Shown here in pieces: positions 12,801 to 25,800 of a DNA stretch of 64,000 bases. The notes beneath the pieces were generated by a model. That model was not told the origin of the DNA, ran no database searches, and saw nothing but the letters and a program-made list of their open reading frames with translations. This stretch comes from Ophiodon elongatus (lineage: Eukaryota > Chordata > Actinopteri > Perciformes > Hexagrammidae), in assembly GCA_016806645.1 (NCBI GenBank), contig JACSYO010002129.1:1402501-1466500 (forward strand). Reading direction: 5' to 3'. Position 1 is the first letter of the stretch; the number at the start of each line of letters is the position of its first letter. A program made the position numbers and the translations under genes.

Positions 12801-15800
12801 TTGGCAGCCCCCCTGGAGAGATCCTGTGGAGGGGATGAGATCATTAAAGCATGACACGGGCTCAAGGCCGGACCTATCATGTCACATCAGCATTTATCCC
12901 ACCAGAGTATACCCTCCACCCCACCCCCCGAGTCTCAACCTAAGTCGACCCCACCTTCGCGAGCTGCCCTCTATAGATTTAGATGAACACAGACAGCTTT
13001 TGAAGGTTGGCTGGGTTGTTCTCATCGTGTTAGTTCAACTTCACAACTTCCTAATTGGCACCTTGGTTTTGGTCCTTGCTGAGATCAGTACATTTTTTTT
13101 CTCAACCTGTTCTTCTCAAGCTCCTCTAAATGTGTCGAGCGTGCATTTTTCACAAGGCTGTTTGCTCTCTCTCTCTCTCTCTCTCTCTCTTCCTCCTTCT
13201 TTCTTCTCACCCTCTCTTTCTCTGTCCGTCTCTCTCCTTCTCTTTCTCTGGGTGACCACACTCAGCGATTTCTATTTCCTGTGGGTGTGATGTCTCTCCT
13301 CCACAAGCAATCAGCTCTGATTTGTCAGCGTTCTTCCAGGCGATTCATAAAAATTCAGCAAGCACCTACAAAAGACGCTCGTGTCCCTGCACTTGCTCCC
13401 TACCTCTGCTGCCCCTGTGCTCCGAGCTGCAGCGTTCGTCTCCTGCTCCTTTTTTGCCAGACGCACACAAAAGACGTGAAATCATTAAGAGGAAGTGTTC
13501 AAGGAGGACATTGGTGTCTAGTGTCCTCGGTCGCGTCTCTTAAAAGGGTGAACTTGTTAAATGCAAGGGCATTCTATCGCAATCAAATCAGTGCAGCAAG
13601 TCTCAAATTTCCCCGTCATGTTTATTTATTTTTTGGGGGGACGATTATAAGTGTTTTTTTTTTTTTTTTTTTTTTTTCGTCTCTATGTGTTTGTGTGAGC
13701 GTGCCTCTTTGTCTCCGTGAGGTATGACATGCCTGGTAGTGGAAGGGAGCAGCTGTGCATTGGACCTTGTCTGTGTTGTGCTGCCATGCCCTGTCATTGG
13801 TAGCCGTCTGTTGGCAGCAGCCTGTGCTGGAGGGTTGGAGCCTGGGCTCAATCATTCCACAGTGTCATATGGTGAGCTCTTGGCCATGCCAAGCCGTGCC
13901 TACTATGTTACCCTACACAGATGTGTGACAGAAAAATGCCTCTTCAACCTGGACAATGTGCCATCTCTCTCCATTTAAGATTCCAACTGTTTTTTGAACA
14001 ATGTTGGGTCTAGGCGGCTGAGGGGAAAATGATAGGCTTATATGAAATTTGGAAGAAGCAGCCTTTTTTTTTTTCGACACTCATCCCGGTAGCTATTAGT
14101 GGAGTACTTTCCTGTCTATTTGTCCATTATCTGTGCATCATCAGGCAGACCATTATCCCATTATGTTTTGCATCTGTGGTCCAAATGCTTACTGGAAATG
14201 AGTCACCACAAAGGCCAGTGAAAGGTAGGTGTTACTATCAGTCAGCTATTCATAGCCAGCCCAACAGGGATGAAAGTATCACATTTAAAAAGTCCTCCGC
14301 GGAACGTGAAAGGCTTTTTTAACATGGGCATCTACAGCACATGGAAACATTGCCGTTTTATAAGGAACTAACTAGAGGACTTTTTGAAGTGAAAGCATCA
14401 AGAATGCGTGTCACAATCTGACCTCATGTTATGTCCCCAGCCTGTGTGATAGTGTCGTATTCAGGTCATTTTTAACAAGCGTCTGTCTCTGCCTGTTTGG
14501 CTCAGGTGACCGGTCCACCTGTAGCACCCTTTTTGTTGCCATGGAAATATCCTGCCCATCTTGGTGCACTTCAGAGCTACGACTCATCTTTTGCTTTCTT
14601 TTTTTTCCCCCTCCTTCACTGAGCTTCTCTGCACACATTAGACATATACATGTTGACTATCTTAGAGGGCGTGTAGGCTTTGAACACATGCACACACCAA
14701 CAGCAGTTTCTTTTTAGGATTCTTTTTTGGGGGGATTCTTTTGTTTCCTGTTTCTACACTAAAAAGTTGTAAGAACCCACATGCATTTGTTTATCTGCTC
14801 AGTACAAACACACTGCTGGGCTGTGCAAATCAGCTTACAGAGGCAATGTGCTGGCTGGGCTCACTGTGGTGGGTGCCTGTGTCGCTGACACAGCATTTAC
14901 TGTGTGTAGTGTAAAGCACCCAGGGCCACAACTCTGTGTGTGTGTGTGTGCGTGTGTGCGTGTGTGTGTGCGCCTGTGCCTATCCTGTGTCGGCGCTCAC
15001 ACAGTGGAAGGCACCCAGCCTTCTGTCTGTCTTAACACCAGTAGGTTAGATTTCTCGTCTGCACAGCTTCTCGAGGTGTTCCCTCAGTACTGACATGACA
15101 AAATAAACTGCAGTGCAGCCCTGTTGTTCTGGACAGCAGCTGAGGCTCTGCAGTAGTTCCAGCATATCCCCTTATGCCATTGATTTAATGGGATTATACT
15201 GTAGTCGCACACCGGACAAATCTAGACAGGTGTGGCTGTCTAGACTGGATAGCTCGGACAGTAGATGAACGCCTGCCCTGTGTCACTCTGTGAAATAGTT
15301 TAGCTGTGGTTGTACAGAAGCTTCTTTTTTTTTTTAGTCCACCCGCATCCTCTGCTGTTTCTGCTCTACAGAAGGGACTTCTCCTGAGTTTTGAAATCTT
15401 TGTGAATTGCTGCCAGCCCACTAAATGTCATCCTCCTTGTGTCTCACCACTCTGCTGTTTTGAAGGCAGTGCAGGATTCAAGTCAATCTATGGTGGAGGG
15501 GGGACTGCATACCACCAAGGCATTTGTTCACAGTGACAGGTGCAGTAATAGTCCAGACACCACTTGCTGAATGGAATTGGCATCACTTGCAAGGAGGTCA
15601 CCCTTGACCCACTTTGTGCCTTGTGTATTTGAAGGACGTTGTCATGCTGTAGCAGCTTTGCCAGAAAATACACAATTGTGTATTTCACAGAGATGTTCCT
15701 CCTCCAATCTTTTTTCCGTGGTGGTGGTTTTGTTCTATATGCTGATTGTGACTTTTCTTACCCACAGACCAAACAGCAGCACAGGTGGACGCGGCTCTCG

Positions 15801-15804
15801 TGGC

Positions 15805-16395
15805 ATGACTACCACAAACAAGGGAAACAAGGCCTTGAAGGTAATTCACATGTGTGACACAGCATTAAACTTGTCAAATTGGGAAGGAACCAATGTTAAA
15901 TGCCAATATAAAGACCAACATGCACTAAATCCTCATTCACAGGTGAAGCGGGAGCCAGGAGAAAATGGCACCAGCCTGACAGACGACGAGCTGGTGACCA
16001 TGTCGGTGCGGGAGCTGAACCAGCATCTACGGGGCCTGACAAAGGATGAAATCCTTCAGCTGAAGCAGCGGCGGCGTACCCTGAAGAACCGGGGCTACGC
16101 TGCCAGCTGCCGGGTGAAGCGTGTCACCCAGAAAGAGGAGCTGGAGAAGCAGAAGGCCCAGCTGCAGCAGGAAGTGGACAAGCTGGCCACAGAGAATGCC
16201 AGCATGAAGGTGGAGCTGGACGCTCTGCGTTCAAAGTATGAGGCCCTCCAGAGCTTTGCCAGGACTGTGGCCCGCAACCCCGTCACCTCAGCCAGGGGAC
16301 CTATGGCCTCCGTCATAGGGCCCCTCATCCCTGGTAAAGTAGCTGCCACCAGCGTCATCACCATCGTCAAATCCAAAACGGGGGCTAGGTCGTAG
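15805..16395 (+). CDS. mafg: Small Maf bZIP transcription factor MafG (2 coding exons)
   Basis: MafG lacks a transactivation domain. It pairs with CNC factors (NFE2, NRF1/2, BACH) on Maf recognition/antioxidant elements in the nucleus. Exons 15805-15840 and 15943-16395 encode 162 aa, the length of human MAFG. Landmarks: MTTTNKGNKALK; a VKRE sumoylation-type motif (K14); the extended homology region with LVTMSVRELNQHLRGLTKDE (30-48); the basic region with NRGYAASCR (61-69); a leucine zipper at about 76-115; and the conserved C-terminus GKVAATSVITIVKSKT-ARS. The upstream exon border is CAG|ACC at 15768, leaving 37 bases of 5' UTR on this exon. The 102-nt second intron is divisible by three and stop-free. 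Closest to MafG rather than MafK/MafF by the whole C-terminal half and by synteny. Confidence 0.98.
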   Translation: MTTTNKGNKALKVIHMCDTALNLSNWEGTNVKCQYKDQHALNPHSQVKREPGENGTSLTDDELVTMSVRELNQHLRGLTKDEILQLKQRRRTLKNRGYAASCRVKRVTQKEELEKQKAQLQQEVDKLATENASMKVELDALRSKYEALQSFARTVARNPVTSARGPMASVIGPLIPGKVAATSVITIVKSKTGARS

Positions 16396-19300
16396 TAGCA
16401 GAAAAGGCGGGAGGAAGATTTTCAAGACTAAACTAGTCAGTGCATCGTAACATGCCAGAGGAGTACCCGTGTAAGATCTCAGTTTTAACCCGTGGCACTA
16501 ACGCTAACGACATGCTTCCCAAATTCACTCCTAAAGTATGACTCAGCAGTCTGTACCAGTCTACAGACATCTCGTGCTTTAGGGCAACGCAATCGAATTG
16601 TGCGGTTTAAGACATCATAGTTGGTTGTTTGAAGAATGGCAACATACTGGCAATACTGACATGTTTCATTTAAAAAGCAGATTGTGGTTACAAATACTCA
16701 ATAGGGCAATATTGGGTGCAAAAAGTTAAATTCAGACTGTTAATAGCTGGTTGATTTTTGGATAGTGTGATGTGTCCGTTTCCTTAAGACTGAGCTCTTA
16801 AGATTTTTCCGTCCTGAGAATTGGCACCTGTAGAGTCTCACAACAGGTAAAATAATACAGTTTAGACATTAAACCCATGAACCCCTTAACTTGTTATTAT
16901 GCACTGACTTGAATTTGGATAAATAACAAACGGTCACAAGCTCTTGGTGTGAACGCTACAGATGTCTTCACAACAGCCTGACTAACCCAAAACTAGTAAA
17001 TGAGTCCAATTTGTGATTTTGTTGGTCGTCTGTCGAGACTATAAGCATGAAATAATGCTCCTAAATCTAGCATTCATTTCTGTTTATCTGTGACAGGCTT
17101 TAATGAACTTGTCATTATCAATATGACTGGTAGATGCAATAATATATGTATGCACTGAAAATACAAAGAGGTCTTGCATATTTATGGTTAAGTGGAAATG
17201 TTAAAAATGATCAGCAGTTCTTAACGATAATGTTCCAGAGCTGAGTGCCATTCCAATATGACAAGATTCTTCTACAATATCTGAATACCTGAATGTTATA
17301 ACAGTAATATCCTCTTGTTTTGTGTGGGGGGTGGGGGCGGGGCGGTGATATCCACAAACATTTTGAAACATCATTTTTGCTCATAGAGAAAATATGTTCA
17401 AGTTGTTTTGTTTAAAAGATATATATTGCATTTTTTTTGTAATTACTTGTTGACAGGGCCGTCAGATATTTCCAAAAGAAAATCTTTACACAAGCTTTAC
17501 TGTTTGAATTGTTAAGGTGTAGAAAACTTTGTCTAATGTTGAGTTCTTGGTTTTTATTACTAGGTAGGTTACCTTCCATTGTTTATAGAAATACAGATAA
17601 TGAAAAAAAAAAAAAAAAAAAATCCTGTGACATCTTTTTGCAATTGTACCGAAAGTGGCTTACTATTGAAGTCTGATAGCTTTTTTCTAGTGACTAGGCG
17701 CGTACTGTGGGGTAGCGCGTGATGTGATGTGTAAGTGACAAGTTGGCAGTGTCGTCACTGTATAGATGTCAATGCTGTGCTATTTAAAACAAATCTGTAG
17801 AGCTAAACTAGGTGGTGTAAACAAGGTCAATTGTCTTTGTGCGTATTGGCATCTGTGATATCCTCCGCTTCCTCGGTGTTAGTTCCAAATCATATTGTCA
17901 TGAAGAGTTTCACCACATTGAGCCATGGAAGACAGGATTGGGTGGAATGGCATTAGTGACTTTTACCTGAAGCCGTGTAATGGTTGCACCTGGTGCTGGA
18001 TGCCCTCTAAATACATCCTCTGAAAATAATTGTCTTCATTGTTTGGAAGATTTCATTACCGTATCCATTCCAGTCACTTAATTGGTTTGAATTGAATCGT
18101 AGGAACAGAAACTAATAACCTTCTCAAGTTTCGCTTTTGACAGACTAAATGAAATGTGAAGTTAACTGTTTTGGTTTTTTGTTTCCCCTCCAAATGTTGT
18201 TGCGAGGCTTTCTCAAGACCTATAAGCGATACGGTTGCGTCAGAGATCTGAAAGGGTACCCGCCAAACGGTGCAGCATCACTTGTGTAAGTTTACCCCCT
18301 GGTCTTCAGATTGTCAGATGAAAGGCGCTTCGGCTGAGGGTTTGTATGCACTAAGCTCCTGCTTGTTTTGCTCAGGACAAAACAGGTCACTCTCTAAAGA
18401 AATGAACAAACCATTCTAGATGAGAAGCAGGGATGGCAGCTCTGTTCATTTTGTTTTTCTGCTTTTTTTTATAATAATAATAATAATAATAATAATAAGC
18501 ATGTCATAAAGGGCTTCAATCCACACTCGGAAAGAGACACAGCGAGACCACGTAGAATTACAATCAACAAGCGGCGCTGCCAGCAGCGCTCCCTCTGTGC
18601 CAAGTGTCGAATCACTTTCCTGGTCGTCTAAAAAAAAAAAGAAAAAAAAAAAAAAAAAGGGATTTTAACAGTGGAGCAGTTTTACACCTCAAGGTGAAAG
18701 TGGTTGTGTAACGACATTAACGGAATGCACTTCATCCAGATCTCACTCTCCTGGTGGTCAGAATGTCTTATAGTGTCGGCGAGGTGTTAATCTCAAAGCT
18801 CCGCCTCAGCAGAACTCCATGCCAGAGACCCGGGTGCTGGTGTCTGTGTGTGCGCAAGTATCCTATCCTCGACATGCTTAGCTCTCTACATTGACTGGTT
18901 AACTGTGGGAAAATATATATTTGACTCTTGACATAGCCCAGTATTGATGTTGGCGTCCTTATTGCTGTGGCAGTCTTGTGGAGTGAATCTTTTTCGTGTC
19001 AAGTGTCTTTTAAGGTGTTCAGGCGGCACCGTCGACCAATCTCTCAATCTCCGCTCGAGGTGATCACTCTCTCTTTTTCACACATACAGTTGTATAGTAT
19101 GTAGCTACAGTAGGTATTAATGACCATTGTGAAAAAGTGACCCTTAATATGCAACTCAGTGGAAAGGTGTGAAAGAGTAGACGTAAGAGTAATCAATATT
19201 GTCAAAGTGACTATGGTCTGTTATTTAATAATTCTTGCTGTTTTGTAGGTTGTTTTTTTTGTAAAATGTGTTATTTTTTTTTTTTACTTTGTTGGTTGTT

Positions 19301-20290
19301 ATTTTTGCCCTCAGATTTTGAATCCCTAAATGGAAGAGCAATTGGCCCTTGTTTATAGTCGCTGACATGTTAAAGCTGTAAAAGTGTACAGCGTGGAATC
19401 GTGGGACAGTTGCACTCGAGCCTTACTCACTAATCGCTCTGGTCTTAAATGAGCTGAATTACCGGATCCATACATTGGACTTGGATATCTGACCGAAAGA
19501 TATTGCTATTATATAAATGTCTGTGCACTGAGTGAAATAGATGCTACAGTAGATTCTGTCACAAGGGCCACTTGCAATATTTTCTTTCCTTTTGGTATGC
19601 GTGTGTGCGTGTGTTTTTGTACGTTCGAGGTTCCTCTGCTGCTACTCCAGTCATTAATGCTCGTTGTTTGCTGTCGCATCATCCACAGCGGTTCTGTTCT
19701 CATTATGTGTCGAGTGTGTATTTGAAATTGATCTTAACACTGGAATTTGTTCTGCAGATTTAATTTTTAATTGGTTATGGCTTTTTTTTTTTCTTTTCTT
19801 TTTTTTTTTTTCTTGTTTGTTTTGTTTTTACAAGCAACGTGTTAGAGAGGATAAATAACAGCACTTGTGTGGCAGTTGAATTTAATAGCTCTCAAGACAT
19901 TGGCTTTTTTTCATGATATTCTGCTTTGAAAAGAGTTGACTGTGCAGGTTTCTCCATGGAGTGGGTCTGTCTTTTAAAGGTATACAAATCTGACTAAGGC
20001 GAGTAATACACAGTAAATTATCTGTTTTTGTTATTTTTCTGTATGGGTTGTAATAAAATATTGCAGTACTTTGTATGAAAACAAACAATAGTTAATTGTA
20101 ACTATTTATAAATTAAATTATTGTACTTTTTGCAATCTGTAGATAAGTACTATGTATTCATATATACAGTAACAACTGTGGATTTAAATGTGATTCTCTG
20201 AGGTGTCTAAGTTATTGATGTATATATTGTATGTTTGTTGATACAGCTTACTTTATTTTCTATAAGACCAATAAAATGTTTTGAAAAATG
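16396..20290 (+). other. mafg: mafg 3' UTR, about 3.9 kb
   Basis: No gene is visible between the mafg stop and an AATAAA at 20270-20275 followed by U/G-rich sequence. The stretch is A/T-rich with homopolymer tracts (A at 17604-17622, 18629-18658; T at 19254-19284 and 19782-19812) and an (ATA)n run at 18472-18497. Mammalian MAFG also has a very long 3' UTR, so assignment to one transcript is likely. Earlier polyadenylation is possible. Confidence 0.6.
18470..18498. repeat. (ATA)n microsatellite
   Basis: About nine ATA units in the probable mafg 3' UTR. Confidence 0.9.
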
Positions 20291-22135
20291 ATTTTAAGCA
20301 CAACTACTCTCTTTGGTGGCTTTTAAACACTGTTGAAGTGGATATTTCTTTCTGTCATATTCTGTGGCGTCATTGACCCAGTTTGATACTTGTAAAAATA
20401 AACTGGCGGGGAAGGCTCTTTGCCGTCCAGGGTGGGTTTTTAGAAGACAGCGATCATTTAGATGGCACGATTTCTTTTTCTGTGATCCAAAAAAAGCTGT
20501 TGGGCGACCCACTTTGGCTAACCTCGGCGGACGTATTTTTGGCCCGACAGGAGTAAAACATTAGAGTCATGAAGGATGTCTAGGTGTGCTTGTCCTAGAT
20601 TAGGAGGAGTGGTGAGTTAGTCATCTGTGCTCCCTATGGGCCTCCTAAACCCACCCCCCCCCCTCTGTCTCGGCGCACCTCATCAAACATCACCCTCCTC
20701 AGCAGCGTTTCAACCCAGCACATTCAAAACGCATCTCGTGAGAGAACATGCGGAAAGAAAGAGACAGATGGCTGAAGACGAGCTACACGTTGCCGCTCCC
20801 TCCTGCGGGGCGAGTCTAAACCCCAGGGCCTCCGCAGCCGTTGCAGCGTGGTATTGTAGACTCCTACAGGTCCGTGTGACCTGTGCCTTAAAACGGGCTC
20901 CTCTCCCTCCTCTGGATGCCTGCCCCAGACAACCGGATGGCCTCTGAAGAGTTGATTAATTTGGCGGGTTGGGTTAAGGTGAGCTGGTGGGCAAACTAGG
21001 ACAGCATTCTTCATCTTCACCCACTTCTGCAGCAGGTGCCTGCCCCAGTTCTCAGACCACAGCCCCGCTGTACAATTAATGTTGCCATCCCCATCAGCAA
21101 GGCCGTTTCATTTAGCACGTCTGCCCTGCCAAAGCTTGGCGTGGGGCTCCGCTCTGCAAATGTCACCCCGGCAGAGGGCATGCCTGTTTATGGGAGCTGC
21201 TACACTGGGTGAGGGGTGTATTTATCAGCAATTAATTGAATCACATGAAGCTGCTGTGATTGTGCTTGTGAGAGACTCATCCTCATATCAAACACTGGGT
21301 TTTTTCAGATAGCCAGTGACATTCCAGCAATAATAAAACCATACAAGCCGGATGAAAGCCAAGGATGTTAAATATTGCTGCTTGTGAGGAGTTAACCTTG
21401 TGCTAGCTTGCGTGTGACATGTGGGTCTGGGGTTCCCTCTGCTGGCACTTCTGTGCAAAGACTTTGTGTGTTTGTTTGTTTCTTGTCTGTTTTGTTCCAC
21501 AAGATGACGCCACACACTCGTTACAGAAGGACTTCCCCAACAGTGCACATCTTTACTCTATCACACAGAAAAGTAATTAATTTCACCCCACGCGTTGAAG
21601 TTTGAAACTATGAAATGTTCCCCAAAGTGCCACATTATAGTCTCATTATAATCCAGGTTTAGGGTCGATAGTCCGTGCTATCTAGCACTAGGAACACATG
21701 TACAATCTAATGCAAACTAATATCAGCAATGCGGTTCATGCCTGTGAGTTCAGAACACGTTGACACTCTTGAGTGAGGCATTGATTAAACTCAGTTCTTG
21801 AAGACCTGATTGTATTTGAAGGGTGACACACGTATAGTACAACACACCACAAGATTATATTTTAATGTCAACAACTGTGAGCAGTACAATCTTTACTAAG
21901 ATTCACTTCAGGGCTATTGGGTTTCATAATTATAAGTCAGTGACGAGATATTGTCTTCTTGGTTGTGATCTCGATAGCCACCAAAAATGTGCAATCATAT
22001 TTTTAATAGATCTTGTTTAATGTATTTTTTTTATGTATGCTGAATTAATGTATTCACATCATATGATGCAACTTTTCCCAGTGCCTCTGTCTGTGTTACT
22101 TTTTTTCTTCTTTTTTTAATGTTTTATTTTCATTG

Positions 22136-22170
<35 letters not shown>

Positions 22171-22440
22171 GTAGTAGTAGTAGTAGTAGTATTACACACC
22201 TTAACCAGAAGCCTAAAGGAAGAAAATCTTCGGAGTAAATTATTTTGGTTATTTAGCTAACCATGTTCACATACTTCAAAGATAAAGGAACTATCTTATC
22301 TTTCTCCCTGATTTGTAGCAAATTGAAGTAAACGTTCAGTCCACAAATTGGCGCGTCATCAAAGATAACCTGCTATTTCTGTGGGGACACGGATATTGTC
22401 ACATGACAGTGGAAAACGCCGCGATTATGTAACAACATGT
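20291..22440. other. Intergenic region between mafg and pcyt2
   Basis: No exon set or RNA gene is recognised. A compound (TTA)n(GTA)n microsatellite lies at 22139-22191. In the human locus SIRT7 sits between MAFG and PCYT2. No sirtuin-like reading frame is present on either strand here. Confidence 0.6.
22139..22191. repeat. Compound (TTA)n(GTA)n microsatellite
   Basis: About ten TTA units change into about seven TAG/GTA units. Intergenic. Confidence 0.95.
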
Positions 22441-22868
22441 CGACTGCGTGCACCGGGGCGCCTCATCGTACGATTCGCCATCCATCAAGCCCGCCACAAT
22501 GAGCCCGCAGCGTCACGTCCGGCCCTTTCAAAGTAAAAGCACCGACCTCGGCGCTGCGATTCAACGCGCTTTACGACGAGCCCTTCATTTCCTCCGTGGG
22601 TCATCTGCTGCTCTCGGCTGGCTTGACGTGGCGCGTCGTGCGTCGTTGCGTCGCCGGTGGAGGAGGCGTTGGCGCATCGCATCGCATTGCTGCTGCCGCT
22701 GGAGCTGCTGCTGCTGCTGCTGCTGCTGCTGCGGACACAGTTAAACCAGCTGTCCTGCACTTGGAAAAACGGCGCACACAGCGGACACCGTCCCCCATCT
22801 CAACCGGAGAGAGTCGCTCTGTAGCTCACGGTTGAACTTGACGGGTGACCACTCACGAAGCTTCCGAC
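22440..22868 (+). promoter_or_regulatory. pcyt2: pcyt2 CpG-rich promoter and 5' UTR with CTG triplet run
   Basis: CpG density rises sharply from about 22440 up to the start codon, marking the promoter and 5' UTR. A run of about nine CTG units (22704-22732) stands about 140 bases upstream of the ATG. The transcription start is not evident, so it is unclear whether the run is transcribed. A TCACATGA E/M-box-type site lies just upstream at 22398-22405. Confidence 0.6.
22704..22732. repeat. (CTG)n triplet repeat
   Basis: About nine perfect GCT/CTG units in the CpG-rich 5' region of pcyt2, preceded by imperfect units from 22688. Confidence 0.95.
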
Positions 22869-25800
22869 ATGATCAAGAACGGACATCACCACCACCAAGT
22901 GAACACGGCAGCCGGTAAAGACGCATCCGCGACCCCCGGCGCTGCGGCTTGCAGTCCCGAGAAGAGGAGGAGAAGGATCCGGGTGTGGTGCGATGGCTGG
23001 TGAGTAACTTACCGGATCAGTGATGCTGCGTGATGGAGATGCTACAACGTGTGCTACTGTCGGTCGTTGTCCGTTTGCGTGAGTGTGTCAGCCTCCCTGT
23101 CACCTACCACCGGGACAGGCCTGCTGCAGGTCACACAGCTCCCACATTCGCCAGAGAGATATCAGGATACACTGAACTTTTAATTCAGTATTATGTTATT
23201 ATCTCTATTCAGTGTCAACGGCCAGACACATCACCGCTGTGCGGGGACTTATTGCATTACACAGCTTTTACTCTACATTACTGGGGTCATCCTTTCCATT
23301 CCCCTCCTCAGTAAACTCATCTTTACATCATAACACCAGGAGGACTGACTTATATTGATTTACTGCAATTTATCATAATTCCCCGTCATGTAGAGGCAGC
23401 CCTCTAACTAGCTGACGCTGCAATGACATGTTAATGTTTTGGATGTCATTTGGATAAAAGTGTCTGCTGGGTTCATGTAATAATGTATTGTAAGTACCGA
23501 CTTACTTACCCTTAATGCAGATTACCCCTACATTTAGGGGTAAGTACTTTTTTTTACAAAATAAACAAGTCATCAAACTTATAACTTCATTGGCCAGTAA
23601 ATGCTGCACTATTTCATCAACGTCTTGTTCTCAATTAATCAATGAAAATATTTCTTGACTAACATACTGGTATGACATTTCTATATGCTTTTGGACATAC
23701 TATTATAATCCATAAAACTACACTTTGAGACACAACCAAGATGGCAGTTGACAATAACAATGACGTTTCAATGTATAATGATTTCCAAGAGGCACACATA
23801 CATTAGTCTTAAGTACTGGTCAATGTGTGGTACCTAATCAATTTTAGAAGAAGAATTTCTTCAGACCAAAGTTATACATAAATTATACATATTATTAGGG
23901 TCCAGGTATTGTGGATACTGGCTCGCTGTCACTGGGACAACCGATTATAACGAGCCTTCGTTAATGTCACTAACTCCTGTGCTTCTCCTGCTGTGGCAAG
24001 TCAAAATGTCACAATGATTATTTACTACACCACTGCATGGATACATTTATAAAAAAAAAAAAAAAAAGATTCTCTTTTTGCGTTCAACAGACATTTTATA
24101 GTTGAGTTAAGAGGCAAGTTAAGGAGGGACAGATTCAAAGCCAGTGCATTGCCATGACAAATGATGCCCCTCAGACCACTTGGTGACCAGGTCCTCTGTG
24201 AGCATTCTTAGTTTGACTTCTCCTGGTTTTACTTTCATGATGCTGTAATGACACCCCAACAAACAAGGTGTCTTGTGGCAGGACGGTGTAATGAAATAAA
24301 GAACAATTACATTAGAGTTGAGCAAGGCGCTCACGCAGACACGGCCTTAAATGCAACACTGACAATTAATTTGAACGCACAGCTGTGGGAAGGGCAATGC
24401 TAACCAGAGATCAATCGGCAAAACAACAAACGTGTGAAACAAAGGCCATAAACAGAGACCAGCAGCAGCAATGTTCTCCTTTTTAATAATACGACAGCCA
24501 AGTGGCTACTCTTCATGTGACAGACAGGCCTAAAGACGCTGATCACACTGAACAGCTTGCATGGACTGGACGAGGTCGAGTTAAAGGTTTTAGTGCCGTC
24601 TCAGACACTAGTCAGTGCACTAATAGTTCAGTAATCTCACCATTGCACTTTCAAAAGGGCTCCCCTGTAGAGTATCAGCTACAGAATACGTATTTGCTTT
24701 AGAGAACAACATGGGAGACCAACAAAATGACCAAATGTCTAAATTTCCGTTCTCGGTTCATCTCAGACAAAATGTTAACTATCTAACAGTCACACAGTGA
24801 CTTTTAAAGGTTTTTAGACTTTTGCCGCCACCTCAAAACAATCAATACAAATAAACTTTTGTTTGATCTGTATCCTGGCATTTGAAAAACTCAACAACAT
24901 TCCGTCTTTGCAGAAACACCTCAGTGTGAACTGTTTTTATTAGGAAGTAAAACGAAGAAAAGAAAAGAATGTTGACAGTGAGGTCTTTGACTTTGAATAA
25001 ACAGCACATTGTTGAAAACTAAAAATATTTTCAACCAAATTGGGCTGAGTTGGCAACACAAATGTAGGTGAACTTATTAATCGATTGATCTACAAAATAT
25101 GACAGTTGATTGATTGTTAGAAGTTATTCATTTGTTCCAGCTTTTCAACTGTGAGGTGATTTGATGCTTGTTCTTTCCCATATGTGACAGCAAAATAACT
25201 ATCTCTGGGTTTTGGACCTTTGGTTGAATAAAACAATTAAATTTGAATATGTCACACCATTAGCTGTTTGAAATAATAATTTCTTTCATTTATACACTAA
25301 ACAAAAAATCGATAATGAAAATAATTGTTGGCTGCAGCCCTAGGACTGCACCTTTTAAGATGCCTCCTCTGAGAGACACACCAAACCTTTGGTGGACCGA
25401 GTCTAGCTCCATTGGTGCAGCGAAAAAACTAAATGTTTTGAATTTCTGTGTATGAAGGCCAGGATTATGGTGTCTTTCTCTAGTAGAATTCCTATCATTT
25501 AGGTGTGGCGGCCTATCCATGGTTTGATGGAATGTTGCAGAATATTTGGGATGCCAGAATATTATACGGTGGGGTGAGCACGCAAAGAAAGCCAATGTCA
25601 ACAGAGCTCATTTCATTGACCCCATCTGACCCCTGCGGCCCACACCTGCTACGGCCACTGTAGCTCGTGCGGCCGTGCCCGTCACTGAGCGCATTGTTTC
25701 CCGAAGCCCTGCTGGACTGACATCCAGCATTGTCAGCGGTATGAGAGGAAAATTCCAAGGAAAGAGCACAGTCACTTCATTTGTTGAGACATCTTTGACC

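Larger units (their letters stand above)
5728..15767 (+). other. mafg intron 1 (about 10 kb), non-coding, rich in microsatellites
   Basis: I find no convincing exon here. Simple repeats include (TG)n at 6698-6749, (AT)n at 8287-8330, (TGTA)n at 9756-9801 with (TATT)n at 9829-9856, (CT)n at 13161-13191, a T tract at 13652-13678 and (TG)n-rich sequence at 14934-14970. Much of the remaining sequence is unique-looking and could hold regulatory elements. That would need alignment with other fish. Confidence 0.6.

Noticed and set aside
12374..13727. Frames of 110-200 residues in mafg intron 1, some proline-rich or with Leu/Ser runs
   Set aside because: They follow C-rich and (CT)n low-complexity DNA and have no recognisable domain or conserved start context.
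15571..15804. Open frame upstream of and in frame with the mafg start, suggesting a longer N-terminus
   Set aside because: It crosses a clear acceptor (CCCACAG at 15761-15767) into intron, and the MTT(T/P)NKGNKALK start matches MafG.
20627..21605. Several 60-100-residue frames between mafg and pcyt2
   Set aside because: No family resemblance, no splice structure, overlapping frames on both strands, and nothing like a sirtuin.
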